A stretch of DNA of 64,000 bases from Sphaerolaimus hirsutus (taxonomy: Eukaryota > Nematoda > Chromadorea > Monhysterida > Sphaerolaimidae): NCBI GenBank assembly GCA_964036195.1, contig OZ038456.1:2232001-2296000 (forward strand), written 5' to 3'. The notes beneath the pieces were generated by a model, which worked only from the letters and a program-made list of their open reading frames with translations, did not search any database and had not been told where the DNA came from. Both the position numbers and the translations under genes were made by a program. Position 1 is the first letter of the stretch. The number at the start of each line of letters is the position of its first letter. This document shows positions 1 to 10,330 of the stretch, in pieces.

Positions 1-39
1 ACAAACTGTGGTATTTGTCATGTACGTTCATGTTACACT

Positions 40-167
40 CAGTTTTAGGGGGGGGTATTTCGAGGGGGGGGGTTTATTTTTTCCTCAGCCGAAATTTAGG
101 GGGGGGTATTTCGAGGGGGGGGGGTTAATTCAAGGGGGGGGGGGTTAATTCGAGGTAATACGGTATA
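40..167. repeat. TACCGTATTTC-type palindromic MITE with poly-G interior, partial
   Basis: G-runs alternate with TATTTCGAGG and the block ends TTCGAGGTAATACGGTA, the right end of a family seen about fifteen times in the window. The left terminus is not recognisable here, so this copy looks truncated or rearranged. Bases 168-283 hold nothing I can name. Confidence 0.5.
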
Positions 168-283
168 TGCTTATCACGCATGCCACACACTCGCCAGTCA
201 AGTAGAACATGCTCATGCAGGCCGGTGCGAAGCACGCACTAGCTGCCGTTGCTAGTGGAGTGATTAAGAGCTGCACTGAAGCA

Positions 284-1616
284 GGAATTACAGCTCAGCG
301 GCGTTTGACGTGAAATGATGACGTCGTAAAATTGATTACATCAAAATAGACATAGGTACAGCGTTGAAATTTCAGAATTTGATCGTTCTAGTAATTGTGT
401 GTGATGTCCCAAAAAAATTTTACCAAATAATCATTATTTAAGTAGTTATTTATTAAACGTCAAAATTTTTTGGTGATGTGAAATGTTGATGTAGAATGTG
501 TTAATTTTGACGTAAAATTAATAACTTATTAAATAATAATTATTTTCTTAATTTTTTAGGACTAGTGATGGAATGGCGCCATGGCGCTGGCGCCAATTGA
601 GGGCGCCAAAGGGCGCCGCGCCATGGCGCCATTGGCGCTTGGCGCCCTTTTTCTGTGGCGCCCTTGGCGCCTGGCGCCCACATTCTGAAAGGCGCCATGG
701 CGCCCTTGGCGCTTGGCGCCCTTTTTCCGCGGCGCCCTTGGCGCCTGGCGCCCTGCTTTCAAAGGGCGCCAAAAAGGCGCCATCAGGGTTTCAAGGTGAG
801 TGCTGTGTAAATGAAAAAAAAGATGAAAAACTCATCTGTGGATGATCTAAATTCGCCAGAAAAATGGACGAAGTGGTGTGAGCGAGTGAAAATCTTTTGT
901 GCAACGGTTCATCAGATGTGTCTGACAGATCAGAAGACGGGAATGATGAACCGTTGGACTTGCAAAATCAAAAATCAACAGATTCAAATCGTTGCAATTC
1001 CATTTTTTGTCCAATTCAAGGAAACATTGGTTGGGAAAGTCTATTTGAAGTGAATGGATTGTTGTCAAATGACAATATCCATTGTGTTTGAATTCGTCAT
1101 GCGGATTTTATTTTAATTTTTTTCTTCTAGTGTTGTTTTTGTTCATTACATCCTGAAGAACGCGAATTAAGTAGTGAATGTGTGTACTAGGGTACTGTAG
1201 AAACTGTTTTAGCACACGCAGGGCGTTCTATGCACTTATTTATCCTGGCGCCCTTGGCGCCTGGCACCCTATTTTTCAAATGGCGCCATGGCGCCCTTGG
1301 CGCTTGGCGCCCTCTTTCCGTGGCGCCCTTGGCGCCTGGCGCCCGCTTTCCGAATGGCGCCATGGCGCCCTTGGCGCCTGGCGCCCTTTTTCTGTGGCGC
1401 CCTTGGCGCTTGGCGCCCACTTTCTGAATGGCGCCATGGCGCCCTTGGCGCCTGGCGCCCTTTTTTCTGGCGCTTTTCCATCACTATTTAGGACATTACA
1501 TACAATTACTAGAACTATCAAATTCTGAAATTTCAACGCTGTACCTATGTCTATTTTGATGTAATCAATTTTACGACGTCATCATTTCACGTCAAACGCC
1601 GCTGAGCTGTAATTCC
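284..1616. mobile_element. 1.3-kb element with ~125-bp terminal inverted repeats
   Basis: Bases 284-408 (GGAATTACAGCTCAGCGGCG...) are repeated almost exactly in reverse complement at 1491-1616. Inside are a second inverted repeat (about 405-558, AT-rich, probably a later insertion), two GGCGCC arrays (562-790 and 1231-1488) and about 430 bases of ordinary-looking sequence between them (790-1225). The central part has only ORFs of up to 80 codons, without a recognised domain. No clear target duplication is seen. It lies upstream of the globin start codon. The class is unknown; long terminal repeats and no transposase suggest a non-autonomous DNA element. Confidence 0.75.
562..790. repeat. GGCGCC/GCCATGGC self-complementary array
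   Basis: It starts TAGTGATGGAATGGCGCC, the terminal repeat of a TAGTGATG family seen complete at 17174-17363. The body is repeated GGCGCC, GCCATGGC and CTTGGCGC words. All frames stay open because the words are stop-free, so the long ORFs here are not genes. A sister array at 1231-1488 lies in the other half of the host element. Confidence 0.7.
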
Positions 1617-1852
1617 GACGTGAGTGAGAAAATGGGGGGTCATGTTAATTTTCTAGAAGCATGTGAATGTGTTTGCACCATAAAGCCACTGTTTAAAAAT
1701 CTTAACTCATAATCATGTCAAGTCAAAGCATGACGTACGTTAATTAGCAGCACATAATGAGCTGAGCACATTAACGCTGTTTTCTAACACATATTTTAAC
1801 ATCGCTTCACCGGCTACATATTTATTTAGATCTCTCTCGCAGTTAGTGAAAC

Positions 1853-4800
1853 ATGTTAGGATCCAAAAATATGGATGTAATGCCAAAAGATGCGACTATG
1901 TGGGTCCCAAATGAGAACGAAATCCATGCGCTGAGGGCCACCTGGTGCCAGTCCCAGACCCTGTAAAATGTCAAATGTCATGTAAGGTGTCCAAAAATCG
2001 TGTTAAGTGCCTTGAATAAAGGTAAACGTGTCATTTTAATGGCATTTTCCATGACTTTTGACACTTTGCATGACATTTGACATTTTACAGGGTCTGGGAC
2101 TGCCGCCAGGCCAGCAGATGACCGCAAAGCCCAATTACAGTTCGGAAGTGAAGTTTTTGCAGTCGTTTTCAGCCTGAAGCCGGAAACAAAAGCAATTTTC
2201 CCCAGTTTTAAAGGAAAACCGGCTGATCAGCTACAATCTGATGAACAATTCAAGATTCTAATCTTTCGTGTGACACAGGTGGGTTGGGTGTGCAAAAACA
2301 TGGATGTTGGGTCAGGGACGTAAAAAAAATAGCCAGGATTTTTGAGCGGGGTAGGGGGGGGGGGGCGGATTGTATACGGAGCTCGGCGAAAGGGGGGGGC
2401 GGCGCCCCCCCCCCCCCCCTAAATTTGACCTCTGTGGTAAAGGAATGGCGCCTTGGCGCCAGCGCCATTCGTAGGCGCGACGCCATGGCGCCATTGGCGT
2501 TGGCATTGGCGCCAAATAGTGCTGTACTTGTATGTATTTTACATACATATACAGCGACAGGGGCGAATTTTCAGTGCTTTTTTGGTCCTAAAAACCAAAA
2601 ACGGCCGCCCCCCCCCCCCCCCCGCCCCCCCCCCTGGCTACGTCCTTTGTGTTGAGTGAATTGAGAAATGGCCACATGAAGTTTGACAATATGCACAGGT
2701 GATAAGTACATGCGTCAAGCGACTGGACAAGCCGGAAACACTGAAAGCGCTGCTGCTCGGGGTGGGCGGCGATCATGTTACCCACCAAACATGCACTGTG
2801 GTACATTGTTTTTTGTAGACTTTGTGAATGCAGAGAATTGCGGTCACTTTCAGACATTTAAAAAAAGTGTGTTTTGAATGCCACAGACAGTCATTTTGAT
2901 TGATGAAACAATCCGAGTTGTTTCAGCATTTTAAGGTTTAAAGATGTCAGTGGAAAACTAGCGTTCAAACAAGATCCTGAATCCCGATATTTTCACCATT
3001 TTGCGGTCCCCCCGATTTGAGGCACAATTTCTCAAAAATCGCTCAAGATAGCTGGCCGATCCGTAGGGGTCAGTAACCAAAAAAATTTACATCCGTGCTA
3101 TATAGCTGAGAACCTCCGGGATAGATAGCTGGTAACCCCTAACTAGGGTTGGGAATTTCAAAATTTTCGGGTTCGGTATCGGGTCCTAAAAATTTCGGGT
3201 CGGGTATCAGGCATCGGTTCCAAAAAATTTGCGGGTTTTGGGTTCGGGTATTGAGGTCGGGTATCGGGTCGGGTTTTCAGGTCAAAATGTTGGGTATTGG
3301 GTAATAGAATTGTCGGGTATCGGGTAATAGAATATCAGGTAATAAAATCATCTGGTATTGGATTGAACAACAAAAATACAGCAGTGTAGTGTAAATATCT
3401 ATCACAAAATGTACAAACTAAGTGCAAATACACATGGAGAAAGCAGTTTAAAAAAATTATTTTGCTCAAGAAAAAGCATGATAAATGAATTGTGATGGCT
3501 CCACCTGTTGGGGCATATTGTCTTGCCATGGCTGCTGAGGCCTCAAGAATGATGTAACATAGTTTTTTCAGGTTTCATTATTGCCCCCTGTTTTGACATC
3601 AGTATGTTTGGGTAAAAACCAGTGATATCTATATATAAATACTAAAAGCACCACAAAATTTCAACAGTGCTCGAAACATCTTAGTTAATGGGGGCAGTAT
3701 TCCAGTGGCCTTCACAGGATGCCAATAAAGTGGAAATGTTGGCACACTCAGGATATGGATACTCATTGCCTGATTACAAAACAGTTGCACTGAACCAGTG
3801 CAACCGAATAGACTTTCAGGAGAAAACTGGAATCAAGTGCACCCAGATTACACAGCCATTTTGGCCAAGGGAAATGCAGCTATCTGGATTGTCTCCAATT
3901 GAATAAACTATTTCAAATATGAATAAAAAAATGCAGTGCATAATAAAATCAGATCTGAAATAATTGAAACAATCCAATTAGAAGTGTCTAAATTGCAACT
4001 GTACAAAACAACTGGGCTTTGTTTTCACAATGCTTCCAAATTTCTTGAAAGATTGAACTTTGGGAAATTTTTGTGTGTATTTTCGGGTATTGAGTGTGGG
4101 TTCGGGTATTGAGGTCGGGTATCGGGTTCGGGTAGTAGAGTCGGGTTCGGGTATCAGATCGGGTTCCGTTCCAAAAAGTGTGAGGGTATCGGGTTCAGGT
4201 CGGGTCGGGTCGGGTTCACAACCCTACCCCCGACCACTACATTCGAGACCCCTGGTTGCCTATAAAATAAAACCATTGATTTACTAAAATTCCACAATTT
4301 TTTGACAATCAATAACTTTATTTGTCATGAACTCAAGCATGCATAAAGTTCGCAATCAACTGAGCAAGCTGCAATGCATGGATTTTGGTGAAGCATGCAG
4401 TGCGCGGATTTAAAGCGGAGTTCTGGACGGTGTTTCGATCCGCCATGAAAACGGCTGTGGTAAAGTATTTGCTGGTTGGGGCGGCGCCAGAAAAAAGGTA
4501 AGCACATGAAAACCTCCAGAATCTACTACAGACCGCTACCAGTCCCAAGCCCTGTAAACTTTAAGTCAAGTGTCAAACGTCATGACAAATGTCACACAAA
4601 TTTGTCAACTGTCATGCAAAGTTCAGTCATAAAATCTAGTGTTTTATTTGATAACATCTTTTCGTTTTGGTTGACATGACATCCTTGATCTGGATCGGGG
4701 CAGCCCCCCCCCCCGGGATCAATTCCGCAAGTGAAGTAAACAATCATTGTATTTATCGTATTTCCTCGAAATACCCCCCCCCCCTCAAAATGTGCACTAT

Positions 4801-5466
4801 GAATTTGTGGTCCGGGAAATGCATAACAGACGTTCAAAACACTGTGCTACGTTAGAACATCGTTAGAACCATCTTATATAAGGCTGTAAAAACTTATAAA
4901 TTGTGGTTATTGTTGCAGTTTTCACGTTTTTCTCTCAAAATTTACACTCTGAAAAAATTAACCCCCCGGGGGTAATTCGAGGAAATACGGTACAAGTGAA
5001 ACGCGTGAACCTAATAAAACGAAAGGAAATTTAGTTGAAATTTAGAAATAAAACACACCAAATAAAAAAATGTTAAATTGGAATTTTTACCGCACTGTGG
5101 AACGTTTTAAACACCACTAAAATCACCTCTCACTTCTACAACTGTTGAATTCACGCAGAACTAAATTCAAATTATTTATGAACATTAACCCGGATAAAAA
5201 ACTTTAAAAAACTGGCAATTTCGCCCCGCAGGCAGCTGACACAAGAAAGCTGGGGCACGCTAACAAACTACATTGTTTTGCAACTGGAAACCGGCTTCAA
5301 GCAGGCAGTGGCAGCCAACCCAATGCCCATAGAAAGCTCCAATAGGCACTCACTGTCAAAAAGCACTTCTACCCCGAAATTGGGATCTCTAGTCAGAAGG
5401 AACACACAGCCGAGGGGATTTGGCCCTACGAAGGGGCTAAAACATCACGATTCGTTTAAAAAGTGA
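1853..5466 (+). CDS. globin, five exons, C-terminal basic tail
   Basis: Haem protein of the globin fold, probably cytosolic; role (oxygen binding, redox or sensing) unknown. Exons 1853-1944, 2110-2278, 2699-2776, 4394-4497 and 5232-5466 join in phase to 225 codons. A-helix Trp31 lies in HALRATW. Phe61 in IFPSF fits position CD1. FKILIFRVT (78-86) aligns without gaps to neuroglobin FLDHIRKVM, so the distal His (E7) is Leu81. VGGDH (109-113) supplies the proximal His F8. GFKAEFWTV and QLTQESWGTLTNYIV match the G and H helices. Residues from about 172 form a Ser/Lys/Pro-rich tail of about 54 residues absent from standard globins. Intron 1 is exactly one introner-like element. The exon 3 donor is the least certain junction (a downstream GT at 2790 is possible). 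The alternative, a distant globin pseudogene, is unlikely because all phases agree. Confidence 0.85.
1945..2109 (+). mobile_element. introner-like element forming globin intron 1
   Basis: This 165-base element has inverted repeats of at least 34 bases (CAGTCCCAGACCCTGTAAAA and onward, mirrored before the right end). The left end reads CTG|GTGCCAG and the right end GCCGCCAG|G, so GT and AG are the element's own terminal bases. Splicing it out gives ACC TG|G CCA, coding for Thr-Trp-Pro in the globin A helix. Read through, it would stop the frame at once. A possible 7-base flank match (GGCCACC/GGCCAGC) is weak evidence for target duplication. Confidence 0.85.
2313..2649. mobile_element. hAT-like MITE (CAGGGACGTA family) in globin intron 2
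   Basis: Ends CAGGGACGTA and CTACGTCCTTTG are inverted. Flanks TGTTGGGT and TGTTGAGT form an 8-bp target duplication with one mismatch, as expected for hAT transposons. The interior has poly-G/poly-C blocks and a GGCGCCATGG-type core with TATGTATTTTACATACATATA. Confidence 0.85.
2960..3142. repeat. fragment of the GATAGATAGCTG/CTCCGGGA repeat
   Basis: Shares GATAGCTGGCCGATCCGTAG and CCTCCGGGATAGATAGCTGG with longer copies near 8.37, 33.1 and 38.9 kb. It is directly followed by the 3144-4226 element. Confidence 0.5.
3144..4226. mobile_element. hAT-like element, TCGGGTA/TTCGGGT body
   Basis: Terminal TAGGGTTGGGAATTTC and the right-end ...TTCACAACCCTA are inverted. Flanks CCCCTAAC and CCCCCGAC match at 6 of 8. 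Both ends are filled with GGGTTCGGGTAT-like words and the middle is more complex. A 72-codon ORF (3688-3906, +) lies in the middle; it matches nothing I recognise and I do not call it a gene. The element sits in globin intron 3. Confidence 0.7.
4537..4682 (+). mobile_element. partial introner-like element
   Basis: Starts CTACCAGTCCCAAGCCCTGT and keeps the internal CATGCAAAGTTCAGT...GGTTGACA stretch also present at 47376-47556 and 54552-54739, but lacks the right terminal repeat. It lies in globin intron 4, about 40 bases after the donor. Confidence 0.7.
4757..4993. mobile_element. TACCGTATTTC palindromic MITE
   Basis: Left arm CGTATTTCCTCGAAATACCC and right arm GGTAATTCGAGGAAATACGGTA are inverted, with poly-C next to each. 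The interior is close to the copy at 40093-40341. Confidence 0.75.
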
Positions 5467-5520
5467 CTTTTTGAATTAGTTTGTGATAGTGCTAGTAGAT
5501 GTGCGAGTAGTACTGATCAT

Positions 5521-5866
5521 AGTTGTTAAAACGTATTTACGTTTACTCGAAAAATACGTTTAGTCGAGTAAATACGTTGACATTGTTCCTGAAAAAATAC
5601 CGGTACTTATCTTTACGCATACTTTTAGAAAATACGCGAGTATACAAAACGTATTTTAAGGCGCATTTCAGGCATTTCCCTTAATACCCCCTGCTAGGAA
5701 ATAATTATCAAGAGAAAAGAAACACATCCCTGACATATTCCGCGGAAAATAACCACTTTTACGTTTTCTGTGAGAAAAAGTACTAGCTTTCACATTTTCA
5801 CCGAATGAATGATAAGTAATTTGTTCACTGTAGGTTTGAAAAAACAGCTCAACTTTTAACAACTCT
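5521..5866. mobile_element. hAT-like MITE with AGTTGTTAAAACG ends
   Basis: AGTTGTTAAAACGTATTTAC at the left is mirrored by TTTTAACAACT at the right. Flanks CTGATCAT and CTGATACT match at 6 of 8 bases. The body repeats TACGTTTACTCGA and AAAATACG words. It lies just past the globin stop codon; a related element occurs at about 27015-27525. Confidence 0.65.
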
Positions 5867-5873
5867 GATACTA

Positions 5874-5879
5874 AATAAA
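5874..5879 (+). terminator. possible globin polyadenylation signal AATAAA
   Basis: First AATAAA downstream of the globin stop, about 410 bases on, after an inserted MITE. No cleavage-site evidence beyond the hexamer. Confidence 0.3.
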
Positions 5880-6081
5880 AACATCATGCTGAAGATATTG
5901 GGAGCTGTTAGTGTTATAGGTTAGACTTCAATGTACCACTTACCATTTTTTACATTCATTCCATTCATAACGTTCAAGTTCATCGAAATGAACAAAAAAA
6001 AGTACAAATGAACAATGAAAGTAACCACCGAAAAAGACAAGTAAAATCATCAAAAAACGGCTGAAAATGGCACCAAAAACA

Positions 6082-9000
6082 TCACAATCCCTTGACTTTC
6101 TCAACTGCACCATCAAATATTCTATCGATTTCCTCTGTCTGGTCCGGACGCAATCGGGAAGCCCGTTCTAAGGCTTGGGCACAAATAACCGTGGTGCGTA
6201 CTGAGCCGGCTGTGTACATTGATAACAATTGGTATAGTCTACTGACAGCTAGGGTTCAAACGTGTTCCCGATCCCGGATCCCGTGAAATTCCAGGATTTA
6301 GCAGTCCCGATCCCGAAATCCAAAAATACCAACCCCGATCCCGATCTTGAGAATCTCCCTAGTCCGGGATCCCGATCCCGGAAAAAATGGTGAAAATTAT
6401 AAAAAGTGAAAAAATGACATTTTTGCATGCAAAAATGTGAACGCAAACCCACAGCGTCCATTTTATGTCACTTTTCTGGCATCCAACAGTGTTTTGAGAC
6501 CTTTATGAACAACTGTGAATGCCAGAACAGTGACGAAAATCTCTATCCCTACACCCCAATCCCGATCCCGAAACCCCAATCCCGATCCCGAAACCCCAAT
6601 CCCGAAATCTCAAAGTGAATCCCGATCCCGAAAAGTCAATCCCGTTTGAACCCTATTGACAGCACACCTTACAATGAAATCTACCATTTCCCATCTGAAT
6701 AAACGAACAGACATTAAATTTTGCTCATCACTTCGCATTGCTCCCACTTCTGGTTAATTTGGTGCACAATTTTCAACGTGACCTTATTTGTCAAAATATG
6801 GTATCATTCATTGTATAGCGTTATGTCCGTCCAGTATATGATTGTGGCTGGATAGAAAGCTAGCAGATAACTAAGAAACATGCAAAGTGTCATGGTACTA
6901 AGTATCCAGAATTTTTGGACGGGGGCCAATTATATTCGGGAGATTTGCCGGCGTGCGAGAGTTTAGCAAGTTTTTCTCATTTTTCTCCCCTTTAAACCTT
7001 GATAATGCTTGAACTCCCGCAAACCTACAACACAAAAACAGTGACATCGACCTACACCCTTGATAGCTTTTTACTATTTATCTTAGCCTTCGCGAGAGCG
7101 CGATCTAAAAAACTCACGGCACCATGTGCTAAAGGCGGCCCACACACTAGTTGACACATGTGTCAACTAGTCTGTGTCAACTAAGATTTCGGCTTCACCT
7201 GTCGCACAGAGATCGTCCAATGACCTTGCTGTATTATTGAATTCTCAACATTGCCGAAGTGCATTTAGAGATCGCTGTGCGACAGGCGAAGCCGAAATCT
7301 GTGTGTCAACTAGTGTGCGAGCCGTCAAAGCGTTCATCTTCGAATAGAAAATACGTGGGAGTCAAAATCGGATTAATAAAATGCACCTTTCAACCATATC
7401 CTTCCATTCATGCCCACGGCTGTTTCGAACTTGACATGCGCCCCCAAGCGCTTCAGAGGCTGGGTTTTAGCTGCAAAGATAATCAGTGAGGGTGATTTAA
7501 ATTTAGAATGGGCCAAAGAATGCGATTTTTCACCTTTGAGCATGGAGCGACAAAAATACTGGGGCACATTGAACATAAACCCGCCGGCTGGCACGGCGCC
7601 AAGTCCTCGAGACTTCCCGTTCGAGTCGATGCAAGCCACCTGCGGGGATATTGTAAGAGATGGAAACATTTTTCTGAAAAATACAGGTCAGCTACTAGCG
7701 AAAATCGGGGAGCAAACCCAACAAAATCAATTTTGACCCTGGATAGCTTGGATAGATAGCAAATCGGTCCGCCGACGGGATAGAAAAAAAACTGAAAATT
7801 TTTTAGGGGCTTGGGGCACGCAACCCCCCCCCCCTCCCCCCGAATTTTTTCAGATATGTACCCCCCCGGAGGAGCCATTCGCTATCTAGCCAACCCCCGG
7901 GTAGGGTGTCAGCAATTTTTTTACGTAAAACGGAAACGGAAATTTTTTTGAATTGCCGGAAAACGAAAAAAAATTTGACTGCGGAAAGTACAAATGGGAA
8001 ATGGAAAACGGGAAATGGAAAGTTGACACCCTACCCCCGGGAGGGCCAAAATAAACCCTTGATCTGGTGACCCTTGATCTGAACCCACGCGAGATTCCAA
8101 ATCTACAAAACCCATGAAACTGGCAGTGTGCCAAACCACCCAAATTACCTCAGGCTCCATGTGTCTGACAGCGGTGATGACTTGGCAAAAGATGACATCG
8201 CCCACTTTCAAATTAGGCCGAGATCTGCGCGTGGCACCCTCGAACGCCATGTATGAAACTGTAGCTGGCTCGCTCGATTTAATGTCCACCTGAAAATCGG
8301 GTAAATTGATATTTTTTGTAGAAAAATGTGATCAAACGACCGCACAACATAGAAAAAGTAGGGCAGGGGTTTTCAAGATTTTGGCCCTCGCGGGGGGGGG
8401 CTAGATAGACAGCAAATAGCTCATCTGGAGAGATATATAGTTAAAAAAATTTCTGAAAAAAATCGATGAAAATAGGTTAAAAGTGGCTAAAAACAGGTAT
8501 ACAGGTAACCATGTATATAGCCGAAAACCGCGATTTTGAGGCGAGAAATATAAAAAGGTATGAAAATCAGAGATTTTGAGCGAAAATTAGGGCTAAATTT
8601 CGCAAAAATCGATCCAGATAGGTAGAGGGGGGGGGCTCAGGGGATAGTAGCCAAAAAAATTGAATTGGGATAGACAGATATCTGAGCGGCCTCCGGGATA
8701 GATAGATGGCCGGCTGGATACCCCCCCCCCTTTGGATACCCCCGAACAAGGCTGAATAAACCGACTTTCCACGCATCGCCGAGTTTTGCGCAAATGACGC
8801 CGATCACCCTATCGCCCATCACAGGGGTGTATCTGCCGGCGCGCGCGCACTCCAGCCACAAACTTGTGCACCCTTCACCTGGAAATATCGGCATAGGGAC
8901 GTCTAATTCTTAAAAAAAAACAGAAAAAAAACTATAGGGTTGGAAAAAATCTAAGGGCTGTGACGCCAAGCCAAATGAGAAAAGCAGACATCGGGGATGG

Positions 9001-10028
9001 ATTCAATGGCGCACCGCACACTGAAATTTTGAGTTCAGCGTACGAACGTTTTTGCACGCTGAACTACAAACGCTGAAATCAAAATCTAAAGGACACAAGG
9101 TTTTTGAAGCGTAAAAATTCGGAATTTGTAATTCTTCGCGTAATTTACATTCGAGCCGAAATTTTTACGGTTCAAAAACGCTGTGTTCTTTAGATTTTGA
9201 TTTCAGCGTTTGTAGTTCAGCGTGCGAAAACGTTCGAACGCTCAACGCAAAATTTCAGTGTGTGGTGCGCCATTTGATGCGCATGATTTATCGGTGGTGA
9301 TCAAAGGTGCAAAAGAATCACCCATTTTAGAGCGTCCTCTTGCCAGAGCTAGTAATTATTTCCCCAATTATCAATTCCGCAAACCCCTAAATTGCAAATG
9401 TAAACGGGCCGGAAACGGTGCTGACTTAACTCCGCCCACTGACAACACACCGTGCGAATGGCCCACCGCACACTGCAAAGTGGCACGGGCGGTTCGGACG
9501 TGGTTTTTGCATGGTCGGAATTCAAAGGCGGAATCAAAAAGAGGGTTGGAATTAAAAATCGTTCGAACCGACCCAAATTTCGGTAGGTTTTTAGATTTGT
9601 CGTAAATAAAATCGTCCGAACCGACTTTACAATTCCGCCCATGCGGAAATAAAACGTCCGAACCGCCCATTTCACTTTGCAGTGTGCGGTGCGCCAGCCC
9701 AACGTGAATCACTATTACTTCACTCATTTAAATGACCCGGAAACACAAAAACACAGTCAAACCTTTCTTGGTGATCAGGCGCCCTGTCTGAGTAGCGAAT
9801 AAATTATCGTCGCCGCCGCGGGAAACTCCAGGACCTTAAAAACGCAGTTTTAATTTGATGCAACCACTTGGCACAGCGCCAAAAATTTCCACACGCACCC
9901 AGAATGAGCTTGGCACTCTGGAAACCACACTCGTTGCCGGCGAAAGACGAAATAGGCGGAAGTATATCACCGGGTAGGTAAACTTCTTGCGACTGCGAAG
10001 CAACAGGGCCATCGCTGCAATGCTCCAT
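6082..10028 (-). CDS. EXOSC3: exosome complex component RRP40 (EXOSC3)
   Basis: S1/KH cap subunit of the RNA exosome, which guides RNA into the 3'-5' degradation core in nucleus and cytoplasm. Exons on - : 10028-9899, 9834-9763, 8878-8766, 8289-8149, 7639-7534, 7470-7387 and 6209-6082, joining in phase to 257 codons (human 275). EVYLPGDILPPI and KLILGPG match the N-terminal segment. RYTPVMGDRVIGVICAKLGD begins the S1 domain, followed by SSEPATVSYMAFEGATRRSR. The KH part contains ACIDSNGKSRGLGAV and the family-typical GMNGRIWLKA. The last exon encodes the C-terminal helix and stops at 6082. Intron 1 is only 64 bases. It converges with the globin gene. The start Met at 10028 is the only one that fits the homologous N-terminus. 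Confidence 0.93.
6250..6655. mobile_element. hAT-like element, GATCCC body
   Basis: TAGGGTTCAAACGTGTTCCC at the left mirrors ATCCCGTTTGAACCCTA at the right. Flanks CTGACAGC and TTGACAGC are an 8-bp duplication with one mismatch. The body is mostly CCCGATCCCGAAA words. It lies in intron 6 of EXOSC3. Confidence 0.8.
7133..7326. mobile_element. MITE with CCCACACACTAGTTGACA ends
   Basis: GGCCCACACACTAGTTGACAC and TGTGTGTCAACTAGTGTGCG are inverted. Same family as about a dozen other copies in the window. It lies just beyond exon 6 of EXOSC3, in intron 6. Confidence 0.7.
7900..8034. mobile_element. short MITE, GGTAGGGTGTCA ends
   Basis: GGGTAGGGTGTCAGCAATTT and GAAAGTTGACACCCTACCCC are inverted and the interior is CGGAAA/GGAAAACG words. 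Small relative of the 13158-13971 element. In EXOSC3 intron 4. Confidence 0.65.
8366..8745. repeat. GATAGATAGCTG / CCTCCGGGAT composite repeat
   Basis: Contains GGGGTTTTCAAGATTTTGGC, poly-G, and AGATAGGTAGAGG and GATAGATGGC words. Longer relatives occur at 33088-34008 and 38862-39262. It occupies most of EXOSC3 intron 3. Confidence 0.55.
9003..9275. mobile_element. palindromic MITE, GGCGCACCGCACACTG ends
   Basis: Nearly perfect inverted arms: TGGCGCACCGCACACTGAAA against TTTCAGTGTGTGGTGCGCCA. The arms are over 100 bases long and meet near 9135. EXOSC3 intron 2. Confidence 0.75.
9452..9700. mobile_element. second palindromic MITE, GCCCACCGCACACTGCA ends
   Basis: GAATGGCCCACCGCACACTGC mirrors GCAGTGTGCGGTGCGCCAG. 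The ends resemble the 9003-9275 element but the interior differs (GGTTCGGACG, CGTCCGAACC). EXOSC3 intron 2. Confidence 0.7.
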
Positions 10029-10099
10029 TTTTGATAAAATCTTTTTCGAAATTTCTTATTTTGGTACACCAGACTCGGATCGGCACAGTATAACAAGTT

Positions 10100-10330
10100 G
10101 ACGCACGTCCAAGTTACGTATTGTATGCGTATTGCGTATTGTATTTTCAGCGATTATTTCCAACTTTTGCTCAAAATCGCTCAAATCTGCTATATTTTGT
10201 CAATTCTCACACCCATAATCGCTATTTTTGTTTATATAGATGCATGGTCATATATTTACCTATTTTTAACCTATTTTATTTCTATATACAGCGATTCCTA
10301 AATTCTTGGCTGGCTTCCAACTTCGCATAA
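10100..10330. repeat. dispersed ~230-bp repeat 5' of EXOSC3
   Basis: Begins GCACGTCCAAGTTACGTATTG and shares the order TATTGTATTTTCAGC, AAAATCGC, CTATTTTTGTTTATA and CTGGCTTCCAACTT with 50113-50330. It starts about 75 bases upstream of the EXOSC3 ATG in the antisense direction. Unclassified. Confidence 0.55.

Noticed and set aside
548-845. Several overlapping ORFs rich in Ala-Pro-Arg-Gly on both strands
   Set aside because: They arise because GGCGCC/GCCATGG words are stop-free in all frames; the same occurs at 1178-1536, 2250-2655 and 17083-17512.
3688-3906. 72-codon ORF inside the TCGGGTA element
   Set aside because: Too short and unmatched to call a captured gene or transposase fragment; worth a database search but not annotated.
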